Shown in pieces: positions 1-9,672 of a stretch of 64,000 bases of DNA. Both the position numbers and the translations under genes were made by a program. The notes beneath the pieces are model-generated. The model saw only the letters and a program-made list of their open reading frames with translations, made no database searches and was not told the DNA's origin. The first letter of the stretch is position 1. Each line of letters opens with the position of its first letter. Location of the stretch: contig NZ_ML058605.1 of NCBI RefSeq assembly GCF_003635165.1, forward strand, positions 345,173 through 409,172, read 5' to 3'. Origin of the DNA: Burkholderia sp. Nafp2/4-1b. Its GTDB lineage: Bacteria; Pseudomonadota; Gammaproteobacteria; Burkholderiales; Burkholderiaceae.

Positions 1-184
1 CCTGCCGCTCGACATCGCGATCCGCGAGCGCGCCGACAGCGGCACGCCGACGGTCGCGGCGGATCCGGACGGCGCGCTGGCGCGGCGCTACCGCGACATC
101 GCGCGCGGGGTTGCGCTGGCGATTGCCGAGCGCGCACGCGACATGACGTCGAAGTTCCCGTCGATCGTTGTTCAAAATACGTAA
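1..184 (+). CDS. apbC: Iron-sulfur cluster carrier ApbC/Mrp, C-terminal end (partial)
   Basis: The reading frame is open from base 2 to a TAA at 182-184 and gives 60 residues. They match the C-terminus of ApbC/Mrp P-loop ATPases, with a PLDIAIRE-type stretch, an ADSGTPTV stretch and a terminal FPSIVVQNT-like tail. These proteins carry Fe-S clusters to apo-targets in the cytoplasm. The Walker motifs lie upstream of the window, so only the tail can be judged. The next gene starts 133 bases downstream on the same strand. Confidence 0.8.
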   Translation, partial: LPLDIAIRERADSGTPTVAADPDGALARRYRDIARGVALAIAERARDMTSKFPSIVVQNT

Positions 185-317
185 AACCCTTGCGGGGCGG
201 GGCCTCACGCTGTTTACCGCGCCGCGAGGCGCGGTATCATGGCGACTTTTCCCGGGTCCCTTTACCCGCCCGGCATGACCGCCGTGTCGAACGGCCGCCA
301 GCCGGCATGAGGATCGA

Positions 318-854
318 ATGAACCAACGACATCACGGCGTGCGCGCCGGCCGCGTGCAGCGCGCGCTGCTGGCCGGCGCCGCGCTGGGCCTTCTGGCCGG
401 CTGTACCTCTTTTTCCTCGTCGCACGAAAAGCGCGCCGATGCGCAACTGCAGCCGACCGTCGGCTCGCAGACGCGCGGCGCGGTGACGTTCGTCGAACGC
501 CCGGACGGCGTCCAGGTCACGTACAACCTGGTCGGCCTGCCGCCGAACAGCGATCACGCGCTGCAGGTGCACGAACGCGGCGACTGCAACGCGGGCGACG
601 GCTCGAGCGCCGGCCAGGTGTTCGCGCCGGCCGCCGACCGGCTGCGCGCCGGCGCGCGCGTCGCCGGCGATCTCGGCAACATCCATGCGGATGCGAATGG
701 CGTCGCGGCCGGTTTCATCGTCGCGCCCGATCTGGCCCTCGATGGTGTGCGTTCTGCGCTGAACCGCGCGGCGCTGGTGCACCGCGAGCCCAGCGATCCG
801 GCGTTTGCGCAGCATGGCGCGGGCGCCGCGCTGGCCTGCGGCGTGATCCGTTGA
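318..854 (+). CDS. Cu/Zn superoxide dismutase-like lipoprotein lacking most metal ligands
   Basis: A 178-residue protein with a lipoprotein signal (lipobox LAGC, lipidated Cys29), so probably membrane-anchored facing the periplasm. Residues 50-178 follow the Cu/Zn SOD fold: a VHERGDC stretch at 84-90, GDLGN at 117-121, AALVH at 151-155, and ACGVI at 173-177 with the disulfide cysteines Cys90 and Cys174. The metal site is badly degraded. By alignment by eye, the position of copper ligand His46 is Gln83, His63 is about Gln100, His80 is Val115, and catalytic Arg143 is Ala171. Only His85, Asp118 and His155 remain. I infer it is not a conventional SOD and may be a structural or metal-sensing relative. 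Confidence 0.85.
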   Translation: MNQRHHGVRAGRVQRALLAGAALGLLAGCTSFSSSHEKRADAQLQPTVGSQTRGAVTFVERPDGVQVTYNLVGLPPNSDHALQVHERGDCNAGDGSSAGQVFAPAADRLRAGARVAGDLGNIHADANGVAAGFIVAPDLALDGVRSALNRAALVHREPSDPAFAQHGAGAALACGVIR

Positions 855-966
855 CGGCCGCCGCGTGCGCGAGCCGATGATCGCGTAAAATGTGCGGCTT
901 TCCGGGTCGCCGCTTCGCCGGTATGGCCCCCACCGACTGTCACGCAGCGTTTCCAGGCGCCCTGAT

Positions 967-1050
967 AATGAAACGACCCCAACGCTCACTTCGTTCGCTG
1001 TCCCCCGAGGGGACGGCCCGCCTCCTTGGGACGGCCCGGCGGAGGCAGGC
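967..1050. repeat. Intergenic GC-rich repeat that supplies the dcd ribosome binding site
   Basis: This stretch contains an 11-bp direct repeat (GGGACGGCCCG at 1010-1020 and 1028-1038) and ends in GGCGGAGGCAGGC directly before the dcd ATG. From memory this block, with its CGCTCACTTCGTTCGCTG core, occurs many times between genes in Burkholderia genomes; that was not searched. The Shine-Dalgarno GGAGG at 1041-1045 lies inside it. Confidence 0.5.
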
Positions 1051-1620
1051 ATGAGCATCAAGTCCGACAAGTGGATTCGGCGCATGGCCGAAGAACACAA
1101 GATGATCGAGCCGTTCGTGCCCGATCAGGTTCGCGCGTCCGAGGACGGTCGCAGGATCGTCAGCTACGGCACGTCGAGCTACGGCTACGACATCCGCTGC
1201 GCGGACGAATTCAAGATCTTCACGAACATCAACTCGACGATCGTCGATCCGAAGAACTTCGACGAGGGTTCGTTTGTCGATTTCAAGGGCGACGTGTGCA
1301 TCATCCCGCCGAACTCGTTCGCGCTGGCCCGCACCGTCGAATATTTCCGCATCCCGCGCACCGTGCTGACCGTCTGCCTCGGCAAGTCGACCTACGCGCG
1401 CTGCGGGATCATCGTCAACGTGACGCCGTTCGAACCCGAGTGGGAAGGCTACGTCACGCTGGAATTCTCGAATACCACGCCGCTGCCCGCGAAGATCTAC
1501 GCGAACGAAGGTGTCGCGCAGGTGCTGTTCTTCGAAAGCGACGAAGTGTGCGACGTGTCGTACGCCGATCGCGGCGGCAAGTATCAGGGTCAGCGCGGTG
1601 TCACGCTGCCGAAAACCTGA
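1051..1620 (+). CDS. dcd: dCTP deaminase
   Basis: A 189-residue protein of the usual Dcd length. It deaminates dCTP to dUTP in the cytoplasm, feeding thymidylate synthesis. The family signature is clear: SSYGYDIR near residues 48-55, the [11 protein letters not shown] loop near 109-119, and the catalytic-glutamate strand [14 protein letters not shown] near 125-138. The reading frame extends upstream without a stop, but the ATG at 1051 is chosen because GGAGG ends five bases before it and the [10 protein letters not shown] start is typical. A hairpin terminator follows the stop. Confidence 0.95.
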
Positions 1621-1653
1621 TCTGGTTGCATAACGTCTCACCAGTTTCCGGGT

Positions 1654-1689
1654 GACCGCTGCGCGTGACGCGCCGCGGTCGTTCTTTTT
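1654..1689 (+). terminator. Rho-independent terminator after dcd
   Basis: GACCGC (1654-1659) pairs with GCGGTC (1675-1680), and GCGCG (1661-1665) with CGCGC (1669-1673). A T-rich run (GTTCTTTTT) follows. It lies between dcd and the decarboxylase, so the latter probably has its own promoter or partial readthrough. Confidence 0.6.
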
Positions 1690-1701
1690 GGAGAATCGCC
1701 C

Positions 1702-3981
1702 ATGAAGTTTCGTTTCCCCGTCGTCATCATCGACGAAGATTTCCGCTCCGAGAACATCTCGGGCTCCGGCATCCGGGCGTTGGCCGAAGCGATCGAGAAG
1801 GAGGGCGTCGAAGTCCTCGGCCTCACGAGCTACGGCGATCTGACGTCGTTCGCGCAGCAGTCCAGCCGCGCGTCCTGCTTCATCCTGTCGATCGACGACG
1901 ACGAACTCATGCTCGGCGAAACGGGCGCTGACGGCGAACTGCCCGAACTGGCGACCGCGATCATCGAGCTGCGCGCGTTCGTCACCGAAGTGCGCCGCCG
2001 CAACGCGGACATCCCGATCTTCCTGTACGGCGAGACGCGCACGTCGCGGCATTTGCCGAACGACATCCTGCGCGAACTGCACGGCTTCATCCACATGTTC
2101 GAGGACACGCCGGAGTTCGTCGCGCGCCACATCATCCGCGAGGCGAAGGTCTATCTCGACTCGCTCGCGCCGCCGTTCTTCAAGGAGCTGGTGAAGTACG
2201 CGGACGAAGGCTCGTACTCGTGGCACTGCCCGGGCCACTCGGGCGGCGTCGCGTTCCTGAAGAACCCGCTCGGCCAGATGTTCCACCAGTTCTTCGGCGA
2301 GAACATGCTGCGCGCGGACGTGTGCAACGCCGTCGACGAACTCGGCCAGCTGCTCGATCACACGGGCCCGGTCGCGGCGTCCGAGCGCAACGCGGCGCGC
2401 ATCTTCAGCGCGGACCATCTGTTCTTCGTGACCAACGGCACGTCGACGTCGAACAAGATCGTCTGGCACGCGACGGTCGCCCCGGGCGACATCGTGCTGG
2501 TCGACCGCAACTGCCACAAGTCGATCCTGCACGCGATCACGATGACGGGCGCGATTCCGGTGTTCCTCACGCCGACGCGCAACCACTTCGGCATCATCGG
2601 GCCGATCCCGCGCGACGAATTCAAGCCGGAGAACATCCGCAAGAAGATCGAGGCGAACCCGTTCGCGCGCGAGGCGATGCGCCAGAACCCGGACATGAAG
2701 CCGCGCATCCTGACGATCACGCAAAGCACGTACGACGGCGTCGTCTACAACGTCGAGATGATCAAGGACCTGCTCGGCGACCTGCTCGACACGCTGCACT
2801 TCGACGAAGCATGGCTGCCGCACGCGACGTTCCACGACTTCTACCGCGACATGCACGCTATCGGCGACGGCCGTCCGCGCACGGGCGCGCTCGTGTTCGC
2901 GACGCACTCGACGCACAAGCTGCTCGCGGGCATCTCGCAGGCATCGCAGATCGTCGTGCAGGATTCGGAGAACCGCACGTTCGACAAGCACCGCTTCAAC
3001 GAGGCGTACCTGATGCACACGTCGACGAGCCCGCAGTACGCGATCATCGCGTCGTGCGACGTCGCGGCCGCGATGATGGAGCCGCCGGGCGGCACCGCGC
3101 TCGTCGAGGAATCGATCGCCGAGGCGATCGACTTCCGCCGCGCGATGCGCAAGGTCGACGCCGAGTACGGCGACGACTGGTTCTTCAGCGTGTGGGGCCC
3201 GGACGAACTGTCGGAAGAAGGCATCGGCTCGCGCGACGACTGGATGCTGAAGCCGAACGACCACTGGCACGGCTTCGGCCCGCTGGCGGAAGGCTTCAAC
3301 ATGCTCGACCCGATCAAGGCGACGATCATCACGCCGGGGCTCGACGTCGACGGCGAATTCGGCGAGACGGGCATTCCGGCCGCGATCGTCACGAAGTACC
3401 TGGCCGAGCACGGGATCATCGTCGAGAAGACCGGCCTGTACTCGTTCTTCATCATGTTCACGATCGGCATCACGAAGGGCCGCTGGAACTCGATGGTGAC
3501 CGAGCTGCAGCAGTTCAAGGACGACTACGACAACAACCAGCCGCTGTGGCGCGTGCTGCCGGAATTCGTCGCGCAGCATCCGCGCTACGAGCGCGTCGGC
3601 CTGCGCGACCTGTGCACGCAGATCCACGACGTGTACCGTGCGAACGACATCGCGCGCCTGACGACGGAGATGTACCTGTCGGACATGGAGCCGGCGATGA
3701 AGCCGTCGGACGCGTTCGCGAAGCTCGCGCACCGCAAGATCGACCGCGTGCCGCTCGACGAGCTCGAAGGCCGCGTGACGAGCATCCTGCTCACGCCGTA
3801 CCCGCCGGGCATTCCGCTGCTGATCCCGGGCGAGCGCTTCAACAAGACGATCGTGAACTACCTGCGGTTCGCGCGCGACTTCAACGAACGCTTCCCGGGC
3901 TTCCATACGGACATCCACGGCCTCGTCGCGGAAGAAGTGAACGGTCGCGTCGAGTACTTCGTCGACTGCGTGCGCGACTGA
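1702..3981 (+). CDS. PLP-dependent Orn/Lys/Arg decarboxylase (fold type I, inducible-type)
   Basis: A 759-residue protein of the large acid-inducible basic amino-acid decarboxylase family (AdiA/LdcI/SpeF relatives). It has an N-terminal wing domain (about 1-130), a PLP-binding core and a C-terminal domain. The PLP lysine is Lys406 in the ATHSTHK motif; the cofactor-contact FDEAW lies near residue 373, and SWHCPGHSGG near 173. It makes agmatine, cadaverine or putrescine from arginine, lysine or ornithine; the sequence alone does not let me choose. No adjacent antiporter is present, unlike the AdiC or CadB pairs of enterics. The RBS GGAG lies just before the ATG. Confidence 0.9.
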   Translation: MKFRFPVVIIDEDFRSENISGSGIRALAEAIEKEGVEVLGLTSYGDLTSFAQQSSRASCFILSIDDDELMLGETGADGELPELATAIIELRAFVTEVRRRNADIPIFLYGETRTSRHLPNDILRELHGFIHMFEDTPEFVARHIIREAKVYLDSLAPPFFKELVKYADEGSYSWHCPGHSGGVAFLKNPLGQMFHQFFGENMLRADVCNAVDELGQLLDHTGPVAASERNAARIFSADHLFFVTNGTSTSNKIVWHATVAPGDIVLVDRNCHKSILHAITMTGAIPVFLTPTRNHFGIIGPIPRDEFKPENIRKKIEANPFAREAMRQNPDMKPRILTITQSTYDGVVYNVEMIKDLLGDLLDTLHFDEAWLPHATFHDFYRDMHAIGDGRPRTGALVFATHSTHKLLAGISQASQIVVQDSENRTFDKHRFNEAYLMHTSTSPQYAIIASCDVAAAMMEPPGGTALVEESIAEAIDFRRAMRKVDAEYGDDWFFSVWGPDELSEEGIGSRDDWMLKPNDHWHGFGPLAEGFNMLDPIKATIITPGLDVDGEFGETGIPAAIVTKYLAEHGIIVEKTGLYSFFIMFTIGITKGRWNSMVTELQQFKDDYDNNQPLWRVLPEFVAQHPRYERVGLRDLCTQIHDVYRANDIARLTTEMYLSDMEPAMKPSDAFAKLAHRKIDRVPLDELEGRVTSILLTPYPPGIPLLIPGERFNKTIVNYLRFARDFNERFPGFHTDIHGLVAEEVNGRVEYFVDCVRD

Positions 3982-4826
3982 TGGCGGCGCAGGGACGAAA
4001 CCGGACGATGCGCGCGGCGCTGGCCGCGCTCGCCGTCTGGGCCGCGTGGTCGGCAGGGCCGGCGGGGTGGAATGCCGCGCATGCGGAAGTGGCGGCGGCC
4101 GATCCGATCGACGTCGCGATGCGGCAGTGTCTCGCGCGGCGCGACCGGTCGTCGCCGGCCGGCCAGATCCAGTGCATGGGCGAAGCGCAGCAGCAGTGGC
4201 AGACGGTGATGGACAGCGCGTACCGGCGCCTGTCGAATGATGCGCCGGCCGACGCGAAGCGCGGCTGGCAGGACAGCCAGCGCTACTGGGACACGTGGCG
4301 CAAGGATGAGCTTCTGCTGCTGAAGGCCGTGTACGACACGACGCGCGGCACCGCATACACGATGGCGAGCGCCGACATGCAGCTGCAGCCGGTGCGCGAT
4401 CGCGCGCTCGCGCTGCGCGCGGCGGCCGATCGTTATGCGCCGCCGCCCGCGGCGTTGCCGGTCGCGGCCACGAGCGGCACGCAGGGAGGTGCCGAAGGCG
4501 GCGCGACCGTGGCGCCGGGCGCCGCGGTGGCAGCCGGCGTCAAGCCCGCGAACGCCGTGCCACGCGATCCGGCGATCCGCCGCGTGCGGCCGTGCGGGCA
4601 GGACGCCGCTTGCGAGCACGCGCTGTTCGATCTGAACCGCTATTACCAGAAGCTGCGTCGCAAGATGCCCGCGCATTCGGCCGCGACGCTCGTGCGCGCG
4701 CAGCGCGCGTGGGTTGCGTTCCGCGATTCGACGGCGCCGCTCGTCGGCGAGGACGGGCGCGTCGACCTGATCGGCGCGCGCATCGCGACGATGAAGCGGC
4801 TGTCGGAGACGGCCGGGAACCAGTAA
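3981..4826 (+). CDS. Secreted protein with two LprI-like (DUF1311) segments
   Basis: 281 residues with a signal peptide (hydrophobic stretch from the second Met at residue 10, likely cleavage after NAAHA). Two cysteine-containing segments resemble the lysozyme-inhibitor LprI N-terminal fold (DUF1311): about 35-120 with C-RRDRS-C-GEAQQQW, and about 195-280 with CGQDAACEHALFDLNRYY. An Ala/Gly/Pro-rich linker joins them. Its ATG overlaps the decarboxylase stop by one base (TGATG), suggesting translational coupling; ATG 4008 is the alternative start. LprI relatives may inhibit host or competitor lysozyme, but the function is inferred only. Confidence 0.7.
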   Translation: MAAQGRNRTMRAALAALAVWAAWSAGPAGWNAAHAEVAAADPIDVAMRQCLARRDRSSPAGQIQCMGEAQQQWQTVMDSAYRRLSNDAPADAKRGWQDSQRYWDTWRKDELLLLKAVYDTTRGTAYTMASADMQLQPVRDRALALRAAADRYAPPPAALPVAATSGTQGGAEGGATVAPGAAVAAGVKPANAVPRDPAIRRVRPCGQDAACEHALFDLNRYYQKLRRKMPAHSAATLVRAQRAWVAFRDSTAPLVGEDGRVDLIGARIATMKRLSETAGNQ

Positions 4827-4864
4827 CGTTTGCGATGGCGCCGGTCATCCGGCGCGGCAACGCA

Positions 4865-4888
4865 AACGGGCACCCTCGGGTGCCCGTT
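4865..4888. terminator. Bidirectional hairpin between the LprI-like gene and the HAD gene
   Basis: A perfect 11-bp stem (AACGGGCACCC with GGGTGCCCGTT) and a 2-base loop lie between the two convergent genes. Confidence 0.65.
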
Positions 4889-4914
4889 CGCATGTGGGGT
4901 GCGCGGCGCGGCGC

Positions 4915-5598
4915 TTACGCGGGCTGCTGCGTGTTGAGGCGGCCGAACCACGCCGGCACGAGCGTGACCGCATCGTCGAGCGAGGCGAGCACGTGCAGGC
5001 TGAGCGCGACGATCTCGGGCGTCGGCGCCTTCAGGTCGGGCACGGTGACGACTGCCGCGCCGGCGCCGGCGGCGGACTGCGCGCCGAAGTCGCTGTCCTC
5101 GAACGCGACGCACGCGTGCGCCGGCACGCCGAGGCGTTCGGCCGCGAGCCGGTAGACGGCCGGGTCGGGCTTGCCGCGCGCGACTTCGTCGCCGCCGGCG
5201 ATCGCGTGGAAGAACGGCAGCACGCCGACCGCGTCGAGCCGCGCCCGGATCACGTCGCGCGCGGACGACGACGCGACCGCGCACGGAATGCCGGCCTGCG
5301 CGAGCGTCTCGAGCAGCGCAAGCGCGCCGGATTTCAGCGGGAACTTCGGATGCGGTTCGGGCGCGGCGAGTTGTTCGCGCACGCGGATGCGCACAGCGTC
5401 GAACGTGTCGGCGTTGCCGATCAGGCGCGCGAGAATCACCTGGCCTTCGGCGAACGAGCGGCCGACGATCTGCAGGTAGTCGATCTCGGTCAGCGTGACG
5501 CCGTGGGCGTTCGACACGTCGATCCACGTGTTCATGATGGTCCGCTCGGAATCGACGAGCAGGCCGTCCATGTCGAAGAGCGCGGCGGAGAAGGTCAT
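4915..5598 (-). CDS. HAD-superfamily phosphatase (beta-PGM/Gph-like)
   Basis: 227 residues with all HAD motifs: DMDG with nucleophile Asp9 and acid Asp11, the SSS motif II near 108-110, the Lys motif III (GKPDP) and FEDSDFG as motif IV. A helical cap at about 15-80 makes it subfamily I, like phosphoglycolate phosphatase, beta-phosphoglucomutase and YieH-type sugar phosphatases. The substrate cannot be read from sequence. The frame is open further upstream, but MTFSAALFDMDG is the normal N-terminus. It lies downstream of argH on the same strand, separated by argH's terminator. Confidence 0.85.
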   Translation of the reverse strand: MTFSAALFDMDGLLVDSERTIMNTWIDVSNAHGVTLTEIDYLQIVGRSFAEGQVILARLIGNADTFDAVRIRVREQLAAPEPHPKFPLKSGALALLETLAQAGIPCAVASSSARDVIRARLDAVGVLPFFHAIAGGDEVARGKPDPAVYRLAAERLGVPAHACVAFEDSDFGAQSAAGAGAAVVTVPDLKAPTPEIVALSLHVLASLDDAVTLVPAWFGRLNTQQPA

Positions 5599-5662
5599 CG
5601 GCGGTGTCCGGAAAGCGGGGAAATCGGGTAACGCGACGGGCGGCCCAGCGGCCGCCCGAACG

Positions 5663-5687
5663 AAAAACGGACGCCGAAGGCGTCCGT
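5663..5687 (-). terminator. Rho-independent terminator of argH
   Basis: ACGGACGCC (5667-5675) pairs with GGCGTCCGT (5679-5687). Read on the minus strand, the hairpin is followed by five Ts (A-run 5663-5667). A second GC hairpin follows at about 5638-5658. Confidence 0.75.
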
Positions 5688-5701
5688 CCGTGACGAAAGG
5701 C

Positions 5702-7111
5702 TTACTTGCCGAGCGCGGCGCGAGCGGCCTTGACCGCCGCACGCACCTGATCCGGCGCGGTGCCGCCCGGGTGATTGCGGCTCGCGACCGACCCTTCGAG
5801 CGTCAGGTAACTGAACACGTCGTCGCCGATCAGGTGCGCGACGTTCGGCAGTTCCTGTTTCATCTCGTCGAGCGTGAGATCGGCAAGGTCGATCCCGCGG
5901 TCGTCGCAGATCTTCACCGCGTGCGCGACGGCTTCGTGCGCGTCGCGGAACGGCAGCCCGCGCTTCACGAGGTAGTCGGCGAGGTCGGTGGCCGTCGAGA
6001 AGCCCTGCAGCGCGGCGGCGCGCATCGCGTCCGGCTTCACGGTGATGCCCGCGACCATCTCGGCGAAGATCCGCAGCGTGTCGGCGACGGTGTCGACCGT
6101 GTCGAACAGCGGTTCCTTGTCTTCCTGGTTGTCCTTGTTGTACGCGAGCGGCTGGCCCTTCATCAGCGTGAGGAGCGCCATCAGGTGACCGTTCACGCGG
6201 CCCGTCTTGCCGCGCGCGAGCTCGGGCACGTCCGGGTTCTTCTTCTGCGGCATGATCGAGCTGCCGGTGCAGAAGCGGTCGGCGATGTCGATGAAGCCCA
6301 CGCGCGGGCTCATCCACAGCACGAGTTCTTCGGAGAAGCGCGACACGTGCGTCATCACGAGTGCCGACGCCGCGGTGAATTCGATCGCGAAGTCGCGATC
6401 CGACACCGCGTCGAGCGAGTTCGCGCAGATGCCGTCGAAGCCGAGCGTCTTCGCGACCGCGTGGCGGTCGATCGGATAGCTGGTGCCGGCGAGCGCGGCC
6501 GCGCCGAGCGGCAGGCGGTTCACCCGGGTGCGGCAGTCGCGCATGCGTTCCGCGTCGCGTGTGAACATCTCGACGTACGCGAGCAGGTGATGGCCGAACG
6601 TGACCGGCTGCGCGACCTGCAGGTGCGTGAAGCCCGGCATGATCGTGTCGGCGTTCGTCTCCGCGAGGTCGATCAGCGCGCCGCGCAGGTCGTTCAGCAG
6701 GCCGCCGATGCGGTCGATCTCGCCGCGCAGCCACAGACGGATGTCGGTCGCGACCTGGTCGTTGCGTGAGCGGCCCGTATGCAGGCGCTTGCCGGCGTCG
6801 CCGATCAGCGCGGTCAGGCGCGCCTCGATGTTCAGGTGGACGTCCTCGAGATCCAGCTGCCATTCGAATTCGCCGCGCTCGATCTCGCCCTTGATCTGCG
6901 TCATCCCGCGCTCGATCGCGGCGAGGTCGTCGGCGCTGATGATCTTCTGCGCCGCGAGCATGCTCGCGTGCGCGAGCGAGCCGGCGATGTCGACGAGCGC
7001 GAGGCGCTTGTCGAAAAACACCGACGACGTGTAGCGCTTGACCAGCTCCGACATCGGTTCCGAGAAGCGGGCCGACCAGGCCTCGCCCTTTTTGTGCAGT
7101 TGGGACGTCAT
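5702..7111 (-). CDS. argH: Argininosuccinate lyase
   Basis: 469 residues, full length for ArgH. It cleaves argininosuccinate to arginine and fumarate, the last step of arginine synthesis, in the cytoplasm. The fumarase/aspartase superfamily signature [11 protein letters not shown] is at 283-293 with the catalytic serine in that loop; [11 protein letters not shown] (113-123) and PGFTHLQ with His163 are also intact. The ATG at 7111 is chosen because [19 protein letters not shown] is the normal beta-proteobacterial start. Confidence 0.96.
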   Translation of the reverse strand: MTSQLHKKGEAWSARFSEPMSELVKRYTSSVFFDKRLALVDIAGSLAHASMLAAQKIISADDLAAIERGMTQIKGEIERGEFEWQLDLEDVHLNIEARLTALIGDAGKRLHTGRSRNDQVATDIRLWLRGEIDRIGGLLNDLRGALIDLAETNADTIMPGFTHLQVAQPVTFGHHLLAYVEMFTRDAERMRDCRTRVNRLPLGAAALAGTSYPIDRHAVAKTLGFDGICANSLDAVSDRDFAIEFTAASALVMTHVSRFSEELVLWMSPRVGFIDIADRFCTGSSIMPQKKNPDVPELARGKTGRVNGHLMALLTLMKGQPLAYNKDNQEDKEPLFDTVDTVADTLRIFAEMVAGITVKPDAMRAAALQGFSTATDLADYLVKRGLPFRDAHEAVAHAVKICDDRGIDLADLTLDEMKQELPNVAHLIGDDVFSYLTLEGSVASRNHPGGTAPDQVRAAVKAARAALGK

Positions 7112-7224
7112 GGCGATTCTTCGAAGGGGAGTTTGGGCGGCCGTGCGCCGCCGAGGGAATCCCGCGATTCTAACATTCGCGGGGCCGGCGGCCGGCGCGC
7201 GCGTCGGCGGGGAACCGGCGCGGC

Positions 7225-9648
7225 CTACCGCGGGCGGCAGGTCAGCGGCCCGATCCGCGGCAGCGTGCCGTCGTCCGGCCGCCGGTACGCGAACGCGACC
7301 TCGCAGGCGCGTTCGCCGCCGGAAATCTCGAGGTGATTGTCCGCGCCGAGGCCGTCGACGAAGGTCAGGCCGTCGTAGCCGACGATCGTGCGCTGGCCGC
7401 TTTCGACGTGGCGAACCTCGAGCCCGGCCGGCAGCGGCGTGCCGTCCGGCGCGCGCAGCGCGATCGACGCGGCGCTGTAGCGTGTCACGGCGAAGTGTGC
7501 GAGCACGCCCGAGCGCGCCTGCGGCACGACGTCGAGCGTCGTGTCGGCGATGCGGGCGTCGGCGGGCAGCGCGGTGCCGTCGATCGCGACGCGATTGCTC
7601 TGGTACGCATTCAGGTCCGGGACGAGCAGGTAACCGGCCCGGTCGGTCTCGCCGATCAGCCGGTTCTGGTGCAGCACGGGCACGCGCCCGGTGTCGGTCG
7701 AGACGAGCGCGAAGCCGTCGTCGACCCGGCGGGCGGTCATCAGCCGGCCGTCCATCAGCACGAGCGCGCCCGTGACGTCGACCGACGCGTTGCCGCGCCC
7801 GTCGAACGATTGCGCGAGCAGCGTGACCTGGCCGGCGCGGCCGAGATACTGCAACTGCCCCTGCGCGTAGCGCATGCCCGCGTTGGCGCCCGCCTGTACG
7901 TTCCAGCCCACGCCGCCGCCGTAGTCGGGCGGCCGCGACGCGTTCAGCGTGTAGGTCGAGTCGCCGTTCTGCCGCCCGGCGTTCGCCGAGACCGACGTGG
8001 TGCCGCCGAGCCCGACGCTCAGGCTCACGAAGAAGCCGCGCGTATCGCGTTGCCGGAAATCCTGGAAGCCGCTGAAGGCGATCGACGTGAGCCCGCCGAG
8101 ATTGACCAGGTACGCGATCGAGCCGATCCGCGACGCGGCGATGCCCGGATACTTGAGGCCGAGATAGCTGAACGACAGCGTCTGCGCGCGCAGGAACGGG
8201 AACGACACCGTGATGCGGTCGGTGGCCCGCGAGACCGGCACGCCTGCGCGGCTGCCGAGGTCGCCGTAGTCGCCGAAGACCCGCAGCGTCTGCGCATCGA
8301 TCGAGAAGCGCGGCGTCACGTACTGGTAGCCGACGCCGGCCTGCACGCCCGTGCGGCCCGGCGCGCTGAGCGCCAGCGACGCGTTTGCCACGCCGCGTTC
8401 GCCGAGCCGCGCGAGCGCAGCGGCGCCGGCGTTGTAGACGCCGGCCGTCGCTTCCGCGTGCGCCTCGACGGTCAGCCGCTCGCTGATGCCGTAGCGCAGC
8501 GAGCCGCTTGCGGCCGGCGTGCGCGCGTAGTGGAACGAATCGTCGCCGTACGCGCGACGCAGGAAGCCGGCTTCCGCCGAATAGCTGGCGAGGCCGGGCG
8601 CGAGCAGGCGCGGATCGACGTACAGCGGAATGGTCGTCGCGATCGAGCGGCCGAGCGCGTCGCGCGTGACGACCGTTGCGTTGCCCGCGCCGGTGATCCC
8701 GGGCACGCTGTTGATCACGAAGGGCCCGCTCGGCAGGTCGCCGCTGAACTGGCGCACGTTGTTCACGTACAGGTCGACCGAAGTCGGCACGACCGCGCTG
8801 CCGGACAGCGCCGGCACCGGAAACGTGACGAGGTCGGGGCGCAGGCCGAAATTGCTGCGCCACTGCACGCCGCCGAGGCGCAGCGAGCGGGTCCATGACA
8901 ACGACGACGAAATCGTGTCGCCGATCTGGGTCGTCGTGAGCGTGCCGGGGTTCGAGTGGCTCCACGACGTGTCGTAGCGCACATAGCGCCGGCGCTCGTC
9001 GTACAGGTACGCGATGCCCGTGCTGCTGAATACGCCGGCCGGATCGAAATAGCGCGCCTCGCTCCAGACCGCGAGCGGCGCATGCGGGATGGTTTGCGCG
9101 TAGGCGTCGTAGTTCAGCACGAAGCCGCGCCCGGACGTGGCCGGCGGCGCGGCGGCGAGCGCGCGCGTGTCGAACGTGTGCGGGATGCGCAGCGCGTCGG
9201 GCACGCTCAGGTCGACCGTCTGCCGACCCGCGTCGTAGTCGTAGCGCAGCCCCGCGAGCGTATCGAGCGCGACGAGGGCGTTCGACGGCTCGCGCGTACG
9301 GTTGCCGGTCGCGATGCCCAGGTCGTTCAGGTCGGCGGATGCTGCGTACAGCCGCCCGTCGATTTGCTGAAAGCGCGCGATGCGGTGGGTCGGCGCGCCG
9401 TTGAGCGACACGTCGAGAAACAGCGTGCCGGCCGCGGGCGCGGGCCCGGACATGGGCTCAGAAGCGGGCGCAGAAGTTTGCGCAGAAGTTTGCGCAGGCG
9501 GGGGCGTGGCTGTCGCTGGCACCGTCTGCGCGCGTGCGCTGCCCGCGTGCAGCGCCAGCGCAATGGCCAATGCCAATGCCGCGGCGGGCCGGGCGGCGCG
9601 CGCGGGGCACGCAGCCCGGAGGGCCGTGCTCGTCGTCGGAACGGGCAA
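7225..9648 (-). CDS. Csu-type fimbrial outer-membrane usher
   Basis: 807 residues with a signal peptide ending near AGSARA. The order is that of FimD/CsuD ushers: an N-terminal periplasmic domain (about 70-190), the 24-strand barrel with a plug (about 200-640), and C-terminal periplasmic domains with paired cysteines near the end. A FLDVSLNG start and a [25 protein letters not shown] segment are family typical. It would export and assemble pilin subunits delivered by the adjacent chaperone. It is the last gene of a minus-strand operon pilin-chaperone-usher, 24 bases after the chaperone stop. The N-terminal linker ([18 protein letters not shown]) is a low-complexity repeat. Confidence 0.88.
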   Translation of the reverse strand: MPVPTTSTALRAACPARAARPAAALALAIALALHAGSARAQTVPATATPPPAQTSAQTSAPASEPMSGPAPAAGTLFLDVSLNGAPTHRIARFQQIDGRLYAASADLNDLGIATGNRTREPSNALVALDTLAGLRYDYDAGRQTVDLSVPDALRIPHTFDTRALAAAPPATSGRGFVLNYDAYAQTIPHAPLAVWSEARYFDPAGVFSSTGIAYLYDERRRYVRYDTSWSHSNPGTLTTTQIGDTISSSLSWTRSLRLGGVQWRSNFGLRPDLVTFPVPALSGSAVVPTSVDLYVNNVRQFSGDLPSGPFVINSVPGITGAGNATVVTRDALGRSIATTIPLYVDPRLLAPGLASYSAEAGFLRRAYGDDSFHYARTPAASGSLRYGISERLTVEAHAEATAGVYNAGAAALARLGERGVANASLALSAPGRTGVQAGVGYQYVTPRFSIDAQTLRVFGDYGDLGSRAGVPVSRATDRITVSFPFLRAQTLSFSYLGLKYPGIAASRIGSIAYLVNLGGLTSIAFSGFQDFRQRDTRGFFVSLSVGLGGTTSVSANAGRQNGDSTYTLNASRPPDYGGGVGWNVQAGANAGMRYAQGQLQYLGRAGQVTLLAQSFDGRGNASVDVTGALVLMDGRLMTARRVDDGFALVSTDTGRVPVLHQNRLIGETDRAGYLLVPDLNAYQSNRVAIDGTALPADARIADTTLDVVPQARSGVLAHFAVTRYSAASIALRAPDGTPLPAGLEVRHVESGQRTIVGYDGLTFVDGLGADNHLEISGGERACEVAFAYRRPDDGTLPRIGPLTCRPR

Positions 9649-9672
9649 CGTCGTACGATCCTCCGGCGTGGA

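Noticed and set aside
940..4356. Very long minus-strand open frame of over 1,100 codons
   Set aside because: It is antisense to dcd, the decarboxylase and the LprI-like gene, is Arg/Ala/Val-rich, has no domain, and is the normal shadow of high-GC codon use.
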